A stretch of 64,000 nt of DNA from Buchnera aphidicola (Schlechtendalia peitan) (GTDB taxonomy: Bacteria; Pseudomonadota; Gammaproteobacteria; Enterobacterales; Enterobacteriaceae). This document shows positions 39,544 to 49,135 of this stretch, in pieces (position 1 is the first letter of the stretch; every line of letters begins with the position of its first letter). The DNA lies in NCBI GenBank assembly GCA_039830055.1, contig CP140043.1, positions 561,016 to 625,015 of the forward strand. The letters are read 5' to 3'. Below the pieces are notes generated by a model. It ran no database searches and had not been told where the DNA came from. It worked only from the letters and a program-made list of their open reading frames with translations. Position numbers and translations under genes: made by a program.

Positions 39544-40293
39544 ATGAATGATTGGACTATAGCTAAAATAGTAAAAATTAAAAAATGGAAAAATAACTTA
39601 TTCAGTTTAGTGTTACAGGCATCTATCTATCCTTTTATTGCTGGACAATTTTCTAAATTACTATATATTAAAAAAAATGAGAAAAATATTCAGCGTGCAT
39701 ATTCATATGTAAATTCTCCTAAAGATAAAAATTTAGAATTTTACATAGTATTAAATCCAAATGGAACACTTACAAAAAAATTATATAATTTATCAATGTT
39801 TGATACAATAATGATTAAAAAAACAGCATCAGGATTTTTTACTTTAAACGAAATTCCAAAGTGTAAAAATTTATGGATGTTTGCTACTGGCACAGGAATT
39901 GGACCTTATCTTTCTATTTTACAATGTCAGGACGGCACTGAAAAATTTGAAAATATTGTACTTGTACATGCAGTACGATATCAGAGTGACTTAACATATT
40001 TACCTTTGATGAATAATTTAGAAAAAAAATATAATGGTAAACTAAAAATACAAACTATTGTTAGCAGAGAACTTACACAGTCTACATTACACGGTAGAAT
40101 TACTACATTACTAGAAAATGGCATTCTAGAAAAAACATTAGATATGAAAATTAATAGAAAGACTTGCCATGTTATGTTATGTGGAAATCCTGGAATGGTA
40201 AAAGACACACAAAAATTTTTTTTAGAAAAAAGAAATATGAAAAAACATTTACGAAAAAGTTCTGGGCATATTACTAGTGAAAATTATTGGTAA
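39544..40293 (+). CDS. fpr: Ferredoxin/flavodoxin-NADP+ reductase
   Basis: The 249-aa flavoprotein (E. coli 248) passes electrons between NADPH and ferredoxin or flavodoxin. The FAD-binding motif RAYSYVNSP is at residues 51-59, the NADP-binding GTGIGPYLS near 115-123, LCGNPGMV follows, and the protein ends in the typical aromatic YW. It could supply reductant to the [2Fe-2S] ferredoxin encoded at 61.2 kb for Fe-S assembly. Confidence 0.96.
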   Translation: MNDWTIAKIVKIKKWKNNLFSLVLQASIYPFIAGQFSKLLYIKKNEKNIQRAYSYVNSPKDKNLEFYIVLNPNGTLTKKLYNLSMFDTIMIKKTASGFFTLNEIPKCKNLWMFATGTGIGPYLSILQCQDGTEKFENIVLVHAVRYQSDLTYLPLMNNLEKKYNGKLKIQTIVSRELTQSTLHGRITTLLENGILEKTLDMKINRKTCHVMLCGNPGMVKDTQKFFLEKRNMKKHLRKSSGHITSENYW

Positions 40294-40970
40294 AATTAAA
40301 ATTTTTCTTAAAAAAATTTCGATACATTCTCCACAATTTTCTATAAAATTTTTAAAATACTATCAAAAAATACAATACATAATTTTGATATACGTTATTT
40401 AAAATATGAAATTATATAATATATATAAAAATAATAAATTTAAATATTTTAACATAACAAAAAAATTACAAAAATAACTAAATCTAAAACACGATAAAAC
40501 TTTTTTATATTTTTTAAAAACTAAGTATATTCGTTTAAAACACAAAAAATTATTCTTTAAAATACAAAAGATAATATAACATGCAGAATTATTATAAAAT
40601 ATTCTTATGTAATATAAATTTTTATAATAATTATAAAAAATATAATATTTATTTATAATTTTTAAACTTGTTTACTAATAATATTTTTCTTGTTAAAAAT
40701 ACCATTTGTACATTTATACAATACATAATTTATTTTTGCTTTTATATATTTTAAAAAATAATATATAAAAATTTTAAATTAACTAATTATATATTTAACT
40801 AAATTTCAAATTTCGTGCGTTATTTAAATTGTTAATTTCTTCAATACAGTGTTAACAAATCTTAATTTAAACTATCTTAAAAACATATCTTAGCCATTTT
40901 TTATAATTAATTTTGAAATTTCGTAAACACATTCTAATTAATAATTATTAAAATTTTTACAAGTATATAT
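40294..40970. other. Intergenic region fpr-coaD
   Basis: The 677 nt are extremely AT-rich. I see no frame, tRNA or hairpin worth naming. Confidence 0.5.
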
Positions 40971-41465
40971 ATGGAAAAAAAAATACTTTATCCTGGAACA
41001 TTCGATCCAATTACATTTGGACATTTAGATATCATACATAAAGTTTCAAAAATATTTAATTTTATTATCATTGCAATCTTTGAAAATCTCAATAAAAAAC
41101 CATTATTTACTATACATGAACGTATAAAATTCATAAAAAAAACCACTAAAACATGTAAATGTGTAAAAAAAATTATTAGTTTTGATGATCTATTAATCCA
41201 TATTGCAAAATCTGAAAATGTAAATCATGTCGTTCGAGGAATTCGAACATCATCAGATCTCGAATATGAATGCAATATGTTTAATATAAATAAAAAATTA
41301 TATCCAAAACTAGAACATATCTTATTTTTTTCATCTCCAAAATATTCTTGTATTTCTTCATCATTAGTTAAAGAAATAGCTAAATATAAAGGTAATATAA
41401 AAAGTTATATACCAAAATTAGTATATTATGCTTTATTAAAAAAAATAAAAAATAAAAATATATAG
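40971..41465 (+). CDS. coaD: Phosphopantetheine adenylyltransferase
   Basis: The 164-aa enzyme (E. coli 159) transfers AMP to 4'-phosphopantetheine in CoA synthesis. The nucleotidyltransferase motif PGTFDPITFGH is at residues 8-18, VVRGIRTSSDLEYE is in the middle, and SSSLVKEIA forms the C-terminal signature. A strong hairpin follows at 41516-41551. Confidence 0.96.
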   Translation: MEKKILYPGTFDPITFGHLDIIHKVSKIFNFIIIAIFENLNKKPLFTIHERIKFIKKTTKTCKCVKKIISFDDLLIHIAKSENVNHVVRGIRTSSDLEYECNMFNINKKLYPKLEHILFFSSPKYSCISSSLVKEIAKYKGNIKSYIPKLVYYALLKKIKNKNI

Positions 41466-41515
41466 TTATAAGTAATTCTCAAGTATCATATTAATTAAAA
41501 AAAAATTTTAAAAAA

Positions 41516-41551
41516 ATGGAGTATATAAACAAAAACATTTATATACTCCAT
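41516..41551. terminator. Bidirectional terminator-like hairpin after coaD
   Basis: A perfect 14-bp inverted repeat ATGGAGTATATAAA / TTTATATACTCCAT (41516-41529 and 41538-41551) with an 8-nt loop lies between convergent coaD and the gene at 41633-42820. It is flanked by A-rich sequence on its left, which gives a T-tract on the minus strand. It can serve both genes. Confidence 0.7.
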
Positions 41552-41632
41552 ACATTTCATAATATATTAATTAAGACTATAACATAACTGTTATACACTC
41601 TAAATAAATTATCTTAATTGTTTAATTAATTT

Positions 41633-42820
41633 TTACATTAAAAAATATTCATATGCTATTTTTGGAGTATTGTTTTTAGAAAGAATTGTAGATACCTGAA
41701 CTCCAAACGAATCATATGTATTTCCATCTACTGTATAACTAGAATCTAAATTTGCTTTGCTAGTAGCTACAAGTTGAAATTCATTATCATTTATTGCATC
41801 TGCTACATAAGAAACTTTCATATCTTTTAATTTTAAATCAGCTAATTCTGGTTTTTCAGAAAACAATTTAAGATACGGTTTAGAAAATAAATTTTGATGA
41901 GTATATGAAGAAATCAATTGTCTTGATTCTAAATTAGGCAATACTTGTTGAAAATCATTTAACATATCTTGAGGGGAATACTTAGAAATCTGTTGTCCAT
42001 TAACTTGTAAAACAGAATCTTCACCTTCAGAAATGAAACGATTGTTTAACTCCAAAGTGTTTTTTAACGTATTAAAACTATCTTGAAAATCTTTTCCAGA
42101 AAAAATTGTAAAACTTTCTCCGTCAGAATTTTCTAAAGTATACCAATACGGTCTTTTTAATTCTTTGCTTTCAATTTGTTCACTGTTATTTTGAATAGAA
42201 TTATTTTCTACTGCAGTATTAGATTGCACTTCAGTATTATCATCTGAACTAGAAGTAAGACTATCATAAAAATTACTTATAGTAGATACTACACTTTTTC
42301 CAAAATTAACAGAAGTATCAAATACAGATTCTCCTACATTTTTTACAAAATCAACAGTATTGCTAATAGCGTTTTTTCCAACTTCATATATTGATACACA
42401 AGTATCAGATACAGAACTTAATATTGCATCAAAAAAATTTGTTATAGGAGTAAAATTGAATTTTAATATATCTGGAACAGTAAAATCAGGTGTTATATTC
42501 TTCACAAAAGTATAAAAAGGAATAAAAACTGATGCAAAACCTTTTAACTTATCGATCTTTTGTGTGTCTTCATCTGTTAATGTTATATTATCGTTTATAA
42601 CTAAATCAGGTGGGTAATCTATAATTTGACCATTCAAAAAATTTGAATATGAAATGTTTGGATCATATTCATTTTCATAAGAAGGGAATTGCGGAAATTC
42701 ATCAGATCTAGGAAAAGAATAAATAACATCTTTATTTGTATTTTTTAAAGTATCTTGAGGGTGTGTGTTTTTATTCACATCTACAAGTTGTATACCATCT
42801 ACAACTGACATTGATGACAT
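41633..42820 (-). CDS. Unrecognised acidic 395-aa protein, possibly a Buchnera-specific Yba family member
   Basis: I do not recognise a family by sequence. The start at 42820 has GAGG about 10 nt upstream. There is no signal peptide or clear membrane helix. It is rich in Ser, Asp, Asn and Gln and poor in Arg (about four), unlike the lysine-rich neighbours, and so is probably acidic. Residues about 1-80 look disordered. About 90-190 form repeating amphipathic helices (NAISNTVDFVKNVGESVFD, then TSVNFGKSVVSTISNF), and about 220-395 look globular (RPYWYTLENSDGESFTIFSG). Buchnera-specific YBA proteins are known from near pitA in other strains, so this may be one; that is inference. The sustained 395-codon frame in such AT-rich DNA implies selection. 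Confidence 0.8.
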   Translation of the reverse strand: MSSMSVVDGIQLVDVNKNTHPQDTLKNTNKDVIYSFPRSDEFPQFPSYENEYDPNISYSNFLNGQIIDYPPDLVINDNITLTDEDTQKIDKLKGFASVFIPFYTFVKNITPDFTVPDILKFNFTPITNFFDAILSSVSDTCVSIYEVGKNAISNTVDFVKNVGESVFDTSVNFGKSVVSTISNFYDSLTSSSDDNTEVQSNTAVENNSIQNNSEQIESKELKRPYWYTLENSDGESFTIFSGKDFQDSFNTLKNTLELNNRFISEGEDSVLQVNGQQISKYSPQDMLNDFQQVLPNLESRQLISSYTHQNLFSKPYLKLFSEKPELADLKLKDMKVSYVADAINDNEFQLVATSKANLDSSYTVDGNTYDSFGVQVSTILSKNNTPKIAYEYFLM

Positions 42821-43827
42821 AATATTACGTCCTCTATTGGTATTAATTTTTGACTTAAATTCTAATTTTTAATCAAGTTTCATATTGTATTTAGTATAAA
42901 CATTTTAAAATATAAAGAAACTCATTATGCTATAAAAATTAACGTTTTTAAATTTACAATAAAATTACATATAGAATAAAATCTGATTAACTATTTTCTT
43001 AAAACATTTGTTTTTAAATAATAAAAATATTTTACTACACTGTTTAACTTAGTTAATAGTTGTTTTAATAAAATGTTAATAATACAACTACTTTTGTACA
43101 ATATTAAAAATTAATAATTAATCTTATAATCTTGTATAATAATATAATATTATAAATATAATATTATTACTAACAAACTTTAAATATCTTACTCCAATTA
43201 ACCAAAATTTCAATACTAGTAGATTATTATTTTTAAAATTGTATAAAATTTTTTAAAAATTTTATACAATTTATTCTCGTTACTTGTATAAATTTTATCT
43301 AAAAATACTTATTTCAAATAATTCTAACAAGAATATGAATTAATATTATATATCTAAAATACATTATAGAATATATTTTATATTTATTTTACTACTATTT
43401 TATTTATATTTTCATATTTCAATATGAATTATAAAGATAAATATAAAAATTCAAAATTAAAAAAAATTATTAATAACTATTCTAAATAATCTTAAGTATC
43501 ACAATATTTTTAAAGTAAATATTCACAATTTTAAATTATATGTGTTATTGATAAAAAATACAAATATACATATATTAAATTTTAACATTACTTATTCTAT
43601 ATGACTAAAATTATAAAATATATTATATTCTATAAACTAATAATTATAAATAATACATGAATATCTGGAATATATGAAAAATTATTAATAATCTTATGTA
43701 CTTTTAATTTTACATAAAAAATTGCTTTAATGTAATTAATTTAAATATATTCCAAATTACTATTAAATATTTTACAAACATAATATTGACACAATAAAAA
43801 CACATTTTTAAAAAAAATAATAAAAGA
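42821..43827. other. 1-kb intergenic region with a large palindrome
   Basis: This is the longest empty stretch of the window, between pitA and the orphan gene, both on the minus strand. No frame or RNA gene is evident. A nearly perfect 37-bp palindrome at 43236-43272 is the only notable structure. A lost gene is possible. Confidence 0.5.
43236..43272. repeat. 18-bp perfect inverted repeat with 1-nt centre
   Basis: AAATTGTATAAAATTTTT (43236-43253) is followed after one T by its exact reverse complement (43255-43272). As RNA it could fold into a long AU hairpin. It lies about 555 nt past the pitA stop, too far to be its ordinary terminator. Confidence 0.7.
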
Positions 43828-45306
43828 TTAATGTATTATTTGCAAACTAATCCAGTATAAACTACTAGATAATATAATAGAAATAGGAAAAGTCAAAATC
43901 CATGCAATTATTATGTTTTTAACAGTCCGAATTTGTATTTTATCTCCATTAACTAAAATAGTACCAGCAATAGAAGATGAAATAATATGTGTTGTTGATA
44001 CTGGAACTCCTGTATAACTAGCAGTACCTATAGAAATAGCAGCTGTTAATTGAGATGATATAGCCTGTACATACGTTATATCTTTCGTACCAATTTTTTC
44101 TCCAAACGTTTTAACAATTCTTTTCCAACCCATTATAGTACCAATAGATAAAGATAATGCTACTAATATAATAATCCAAATAGGTGCATATTCAATAGTA
44201 CATATTAAATTCTTTTTCAAATTATTTAAAAAATATTTATCATCAGACTTAATTGGTGAATATTTATTGATTACTTCTATAAATTCAGTAATATATAATA
44301 ATGATTGACGTAATTGATAACGCTGATCAACATTTAATTCTTTATAATTTAATGTATGATTTAATAATTTATGTAAATTTTTAAAAATATTTAATATTTT
44401 TTCATCAGGAGATTTTTTAAACAATAGCAATTGTTTGTCTATTGAATGAGTAGCCATTACATCAATACTTTTTTTTAAATTAATTTTATTATGTATGTAA
44501 TAATCCTCTAAATGATAAATAGCATTTTTTGTTTGAGTAATAGTATATTGAGATGTATGTAAATTTACAAAATACTCTGATGGAAGAATACATATTAAAA
44601 TTAACATTATTAATCCTATTCCTTTTTGACCATCATTTGCTCCATGTGAATAACTAACACCGATTGAAGATAATATCAATATAATCTTAACTAAAAAAGG
44701 AGGTGTACCTTCTTTTCGATATTTTTTTTGATGTCTTAAAAAAAAATTATTTTGAATAAATTTCCAACAATACTTTAAAATAAGTACTAAAACACCAGCT
44801 ACTATTAATCCTAACACCGGAGAAATAATTAAAGACAAAAATACACTCAATAATTTATCTAAATTAAAAGAACTAACTATAGAATAATGATTACTAATTG
44901 CATAAGTAATATTGACTCCAATAATAGTACCAACTAATGTATGAGAACTAGAAGTAGGTAAACAAAGAATCCAAGTGCATAAATTCCATAACATAGCAGC
45001 CAATAACATAGAAAAAATAGCTTTCAAACCATATGATGAATTAATATTAAGCAATAAGTCAATAGAAAGCAGATGTACAATAGTGTAAGCTACGCTTAAT
45101 CCCCCAAATGCTACTCCTAAAAAATTAAATATTCCAGAAAGTATAACAGCTAATCTTGAACTTAGTGCACGAGTATAAATTACAGTAGCTATAGCATTAG
45201 CAGAATCATGAAAACCATTAATTATTTCGTATGATAAAACTATTAAAAGAGCAATGACTGCTAAAAAATTATTAGCATAACTCATAAAAGAAAATAAATA
45301 TGACAT
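43828..45306 (-). CDS. pitA: Low-affinity inorganic phosphate transporter PitA
   Basis: The 492-aa integral membrane protein (E. coli 499) moves metal-phosphate complexes with protons. The family signature GFHDSANAIATV is in the first third and is repeated as SHGANDGQKGIG in the middle. The last third has TGVPVSTTHIISSSIAG, matching LPTSSSHTLVG in the first half. About ten membrane segments are evident with a hydrophilic central loop. It is the only phosphate transporter in the window. Confidence 0.96.
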   Translation of the reverse strand: MSYLFSFMSYANNFLAVIALLIVLSYEIINGFHDSANAIATVIYTRALSSRLAVILSGIFNFLGVAFGGLSVAYTIVHLLSIDLLLNINSSYGLKAIFSMLLAAMLWNLCTWILCLPTSSSHTLVGTIIGVNITYAISNHYSIVSSFNLDKLLSVFLSLIISPVLGLIVAGVLVLILKYCWKFIQNNFFLRHQKKYRKEGTPPFLVKIILILSSIGVSYSHGANDGQKGIGLIMLILICILPSEYFVNLHTSQYTITQTKNAIYHLEDYYIHNKINLKKSIDVMATHSIDKQLLLFKKSPDEKILNIFKNLHKLLNHTLNYKELNVDQRYQLRQSLLYITEFIEVINKYSPIKSDDKYFLNNLKKNLICTIEYAPIWIIILVALSLSIGTIMGWKRIVKTFGEKIGTKDITYVQAISSQLTAAISIGTASYTGVPVSTTHIISSSIAGTILVNGDKIQIRTVKNIIIAWILTFPISIILSSSLYWISLQIIH

Positions 45307-45516
45307 AATCTTTAAACCGCTCTAAAGATATAGACTTCATTTATTATCTGCGAGAAATCTAGATAGAGAAAGATATAAAATACATAATTGTTATAAAATT
45401 TATATTTAACACCATCACTTTAACATATATTAAAAATTTAAATTTTTCTAACTATATTAAAATCCTACAAATAATTTTAAAATATTTTTAAAAGTACTAA
45501 AATACATATTTAAAAT

Positions 45517-46725
45517 TTACTTCATATTTATCACACTGGTAATACTTCTTAATTGCAATGCTAATATCATTCCAATACATAAAGTAAATATTACAAAAAT
45601 TGAAATTCCTGTCCATTGACCTATTATCCAAAAATTTCCACTTATTGTTCCTAAAATACTAGATCCTAAATAATATGAAAATAAATAAATAGACGAAACA
45701 TACCCTCTATTTTGTTTAGTATATTGTCCGACCCATGTACTAGTAACTGAATGTGCTGCAAAAAAACCTGCTGCAAATAAGAACAAACCAACAAAAATAG
45801 CAATAATTTTATTCCATTGTGAAATAAATAAACCAAAAATCATCATAATTAAAGAAATTATAAGCATTACACTTTTACCATATTTCTCTACAAGGATGCC
45901 TGCTTTTGGAGAACTATATACACCTACCAAATAAATCATTGATAATATACCTATAGCTTTTTTGTTTAAAAAAAATGGTTCTAATAATAATCTATATCCA
46001 ATATAGTTAAAAACTGTGATAAAACTACCCATTAATAAAAAACCCATTATAAACAACTTAGATAAAACAGGATGTTTCCATTGTAATATAAAGTGACAAA
46101 AGATTTTTTTAGGATGTAAAGAACTAGAATAAAAATTCTTAGAATAAGGTAATAAATACAAAAATAAAATTGCAAAAAAGAATGCTATAATGCTTATTAA
46201 CTCTAGTGCTAATTTCCAAGAAGTATTTTCTGATAATACACTACTTAAAAATCTTCCAAAAAAACCTCCAATAGTATTTCCACTAATATATAATCCCATA
46301 GAAAAAGACAGGGTATTAGGATGAATTTCTTCACTTAAATATGTCATAGCTACAGCTGCAACACCACTTAATGCTAATCCTGTACATGCTCGCATAAGTA
46401 TAAAATTTTCCCAACTATTTACTTGCGAACAACAAAAAGTAAAGAAAGCTGCTAAAAACAAAGAACTAGACATTACTTTCTTCCTTCCTATTTTGTCCGA
46501 TAATGGACCTGTAAATAGCATTCCTACTGCCATCATAGCAGTAGACGAAGATAAAGATAAGCTACTTTCTACAGGATTCAGGGAAAAATTTTTTGATAAT
46601 AAGAATAAAATAGGTTGAACGCAATACAAAATTGAAAATGTTGAAAAACCAGCTAAAAATAAAGAAATTGTTACTGCTTTAAATTTTTTTGTACCTTTCA
46701 TAATATAATATTTGTTATCTTTCAT
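45517..46725 (-). CDS. ynfM: MFS transporter, YnfM-like
   Basis: The 402-aa protein has twelve predicted membrane segments and the major facilitator motif GPLSDKIGRKKVM between segments 2 and 3. Overall resemblance is to E. coli YnfM, a putative sugar or drug efflux carrier; the substrate is unknown. An internal Met at residue 9 (MKGTKK) could be the true start. In a genome with few transporters its retention suggests a role in exchange with the host, which is inference. It is not next to ynfM-type neighbours of E. coli. Confidence 0.88.
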   Translation of the reverse strand: MKDNKYYIMKGTKKFKAVTISLFLAGFSTFSILYCVQPILFLLSKNFSLNPVESSLSLSSSTAMMAVGMLFTGPLSDKIGRKKVMSSSLFLAAFFTFCCSQVNSWENFILMRACTGLALSGVAAVAMTYLSEEIHPNTLSFSMGLYISGNTIGGFFGRFLSSVLSENTSWKLALELISIIAFFFAILFLYLLPYSKNFYSSSLHPKKIFCHFILQWKHPVLSKLFIMGFLLMGSFITVFNYIGYRLLLEPFFLNKKAIGILSMIYLVGVYSSPKAGILVEKYGKSVMLIISLIMMIFGLFISQWNKIIAIFVGLFLFAAGFFAAHSVTSTWVGQYTKQNRGYVSSIYLFSYYLGSSILGTISGNFWIIGQWTGISIFVIFTLCIGMILALQLRSITSVINMK

Positions 46726-46831
46726 ACTATTTCTTGATTCTTATATCTTTATATGTATAAATATAGCATCAATTCTTTATGATTAACTTTTTAATTTTAA
46801 AATGTTTTAACAAGATAATTTTTACATGGTA

Positions 46832-47641
46832 TTATAAAAAAAAGTGTCCGTCGTAAACATATGTAGCTGAACCTGTCATATATAATTTTTCTGAATTTCC
46901 TTTCCAATTAATTTTCAATGTTCCACCTAACAAATTAACTGTAACATTATTAGATAAAATATTTTGTTTAACTCCCACTGCAACAGCAGCACAAGCAGCA
47001 CTACCGCATGAACGTGTTTCGCCAACTCCTCTTTCATAAACTCTGAGAAAAATATGCGTTTTAGATATAATTTCCATAAAACTAACATTTACTCCTTCAG
47101 GAAATAATGTATAAGTACTTAAAATAGATCCAACCTTTTCAACTGGATAATTTTGTATATTTTTTTTAATTACAATACAATGAGGATTACCCACTGAAAC
47201 AATATAATATTTGATAGTTTCTCCTAGAATTAATGTTGAATAATGTTCTTGCATGTTACAGATTGTATAAGGAATATGTTTAGGCTCAAAAGAAGGAACA
47301 CCCATATCTACGCAAATATGTTTATTATTTAAAATATGTAAAATAATTATTCTATTTTTAGTACTAATATAAATAACTTTTTTTGAAGTTAATTGTTTCA
47401 TCATCAAAAACAATGCTAAACACCGAGCACCATTTCCACATTGTGATACTTCAGTACCGTTTGCATTAAAAATTCGATAATGAAAATCAATATTTTGTAT
47501 TTTTGCTGACTCTAATAACAATAATTGATCAAAACCAATGCCTGTATACCGATGGGATAAATTTTGTATTATTTTAGAAGATAGGAAAAGATTACCTTGA
47601 ATATTATTTAAAATTATGAAATCATTTTCTAAACCATGCAT
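46832..47641 (-). CDS. dapF: Diaminopimelate epimerase, 5' end disrupted at an A10 run
   Basis: The open frame starts MHGLENDFIILN (269 aa). E. coli DapF starts MQFSKMHGLGNDF, and the codons just upstream here read IFFSK in frame, but without a start. An ATG at 47673 leads through ten A (47665-47656); eleven A would give MLIKKKIFFSKMHG in frame. So either a short form starting at MHG is made or slippage yields the full one. The catalytic cysteines are in SQCGNGARC and ETRSCGSAACAAVAVG. The enzyme converts LL- to meso-diaminopimelate for lysine and peptidoglycan. cyaY is divergent, as neighbours in E. coli. Confidence 0.93.
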   Translation of the reverse strand: MHGLENDFIILNNIQGNLFLSSKIIQNLSHRYTGIGFDQLLLLESAKIQNIDFHYRIFNANGTEVSQCGNGARCLALFLMMKQLTSKKVIYISTKNRIIILHILNNKHICVDMGVPSFEPKHIPYTICNMQEHYSTLILGETIKYYIVSVGNPHCIVIKKNIQNYPVEKVGSILSTYTLFPEGVNVSFMEIISKTHIFLRVYERGVGETRSCGSAACAAVAVGVKQNILSNNVTVNLLGGTLKINWKGNSEKLYMTGSATYVYDGHFFL

Positions 47642-47655
47642 TTTAGAAAAAAATA

Positions 47656-47665
47656 TTTTTTTTTT
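47656..47665 (-). repeat. A10 homopolymer at the dapF 5' end
   Basis: Ten A on the coding strand separate ATG-TTA-ATA (from 47673) from the conserved IFFSKMHG codons. One more A would put them in frame. Confidence 0.7.
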
Positions 47666-47886
47666 ATTAACATCTTTATCGACTAATTTTAATCTTTCAT
47701 AAAATGAATTATACTATTTTAAAAATAAAACTCAATCATAATACATCGGATGTTGTTTTATTATTAATAATTTGTTCGTAATTTCGTTTTATTTATATAT
47801 TACATATATTAAAATTAAAGTTTCACTTGTATATTATTAATAATAATATTATTGTTATAATATAATAAGAAAATTAAAGATTTATA

Positions 47887-48237
47887 ATGTATAAAAAAAA
47901 TATAAAAAATATTCATCATTTTAATAAATTGTCAGAACAATTGTTCAATGATATTGAAGAAAAAATTGACAATTATCATGGAAATTCAGATATTGATTAT
48001 GAAAATAATTACAATATTATCACACTAACCTTTGAAAATAAAAGTAAAATTATTATTAATAAACAAGAACCACTTTTTCAAATTTGGCTAGCTACTATGA
48101 ATTCTGGATATCATTTTGAATACGTAAACGACACATGGATCTGTAATCGTACTCAAAAAAATTTTTGGGACATTTTAGAACAATCATGTTCAAATCAATC
48201 TAATGAAATAGTAAAATTAACAAATTATAAAAAATAA
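47887..48237 (+). CDS. cyaY: CyaY, bacterial frataxin
   Basis: The 116-aa protein (E. coli 106) binds iron and modulates IscS in Fe-S assembly. The acidic first helix (EQLFNDIEEKIDNYHGNSDIDY in two parts) and the beta-sheet signature EPLFQIWLATMNSGYHFEY, then WICNRTQKNFWDILEQ, are conserved. It is adjacent and divergent to dapF and acts with the isc genes at 57-61 kb. Confidence 0.96.
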   Translation: MYKKNIKNIHHFNKLSEQLFNDIEEKIDNYHGNSDIDYENNYNIITLTFENKSKIIINKQEPLFQIWLATMNSGYHFEYVNDTWICNRTQKNFWDILEQSCSNQSNEIVKLTNYKK

Positions 48238-48566
48238 AAATGTGTTTTAATCAATTTAAAATTTATAAAAAAAATTTTAAAGATATTAATTCTTAAAAAT
48301 TTTTTAATACTAATGAAATGCTATAATTCAATCGTTTATAATTTTAATTATATTTTAGAAATACAAAATAATTTGTATAAATATTATATAATAGAAACAT
48401 TTTTAAAATCTTATATAATACAATCTTCAAAAATATACATACATAATTATAAAATTATAATTTATAAAACAATTTTTAAAATATACTAAATACCTACTCA
48501 AAATAAAAATTAAAAAATTATTTTACAACGGTAAAATTTACATTTTAACATCTATACACATTCCTT
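48238..48566. other. Intergenic region cyaY to tRNA-Pro
   Basis: These 329 nt hold no gene. In E. coli leuT lies in the argX-hisR-leuT-proM cluster; it is not found here or between the tRNA genes. Confidence 0.5.
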
Positions 48567-48640
48567 TCGGTGAGAGAGGATTTGAACCCCCGACCTACTG
48601 GTCCCAAACCAGTTGCGCTACCAAACTGCGCTACTCACCG
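48567..48640 (-). tRNA. tRNA-Pro (TGG)
   Basis: Minus-strand cloverleaf with acceptor CGGTGAG/CTCACCG, discriminator A, and anticodon TGG in GGTTTGGGACC. It matches enteric proM. It is 74 nt long and CCA is not encoded. It is last of the Arg-His-Pro transcript. Confidence 0.97.
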
Positions 48641-48676
48641 AATAAAAAATTTTATTAAAATATTTTAATACTAAAA

Positions 48677-48753
48677 TGGGGTGACCAATGGGGCTCGAAC
48701 CCATGACATCTGGAATCACAATCCAGGACTCTACCAACTGAGCTATGATCACC
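48677..48753 (-). tRNA. tRNA-His (GTG), CCA encoded
   Basis: Minus-strand cloverleaf with the extra 5' G (position -1) opposite C73, as required for His identity, and anticodon GTG in GATTGTGATTC. The 3' end reads CACCCCA, so CCA is genomically encoded, unlike the other tRNAs here. Confidence 0.97.
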
Positions 48754-48782
48754 ATATAAAAAGATTAATATTCTTAAAATTT

Positions 48783-48856
48783 TGCGCTCGGCAGGATTCG
48801 AACCTGAGACCTCTACCTTCGGAGGGTAGCGCTCTATCCAACTGAGCTACGAACGC
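48783..48856 (-). tRNA. tRNA-Arg (CCG)
   Basis: Minus-strand cloverleaf with acceptor GCGTTCG/CGAGCGC, discriminator A, and anticodon CCG in CCCTCCGAAGG. It matches enteric argX and is first of the Arg-His-Pro cluster. CCA is not encoded. Confidence 0.97.
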
Positions 48857-48875
48857 TTTTAGAAAATAAAATATT

Positions 48876-48904
48876 ATTTTATTAACAATTTTTAATAATG
48901 TCTA
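48876..48904 (-). promoter_or_regulatory. Promoter for the tRNA Arg-His-Pro cluster
   Basis: On the minus strand TAGACA (48904-48899) and TAAAAT (48881-48876) are spaced 17 nt apart and end about 20 nt before the tRNA-Arg 5' end. Confidence 0.5.
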
Positions 48905-49135
48905 GTACTTTTTATAAATTGCCATTTTTATACATCTTAATTTATATTTAATATAATAATAGAATTTATAAAAAAATTTAATTCTTATACATATTTTTAA
49001 AAATTTACTATAAGAAACATCTATTTAAAATAATGTTTTTTATATTAAATTTTTAAAATATTATAATATTAGTATTAAAACATAAAAATTAATTTTAACA
49101 TTATTAATATGCTATAAAACATAACTAAACATTAA

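Noticed and set aside
40294..40970. Multiple TATAAT-like boxes
   Set aside because: In DNA this AT-rich they occur by chance and have no matching -35 elements at a proper distance.
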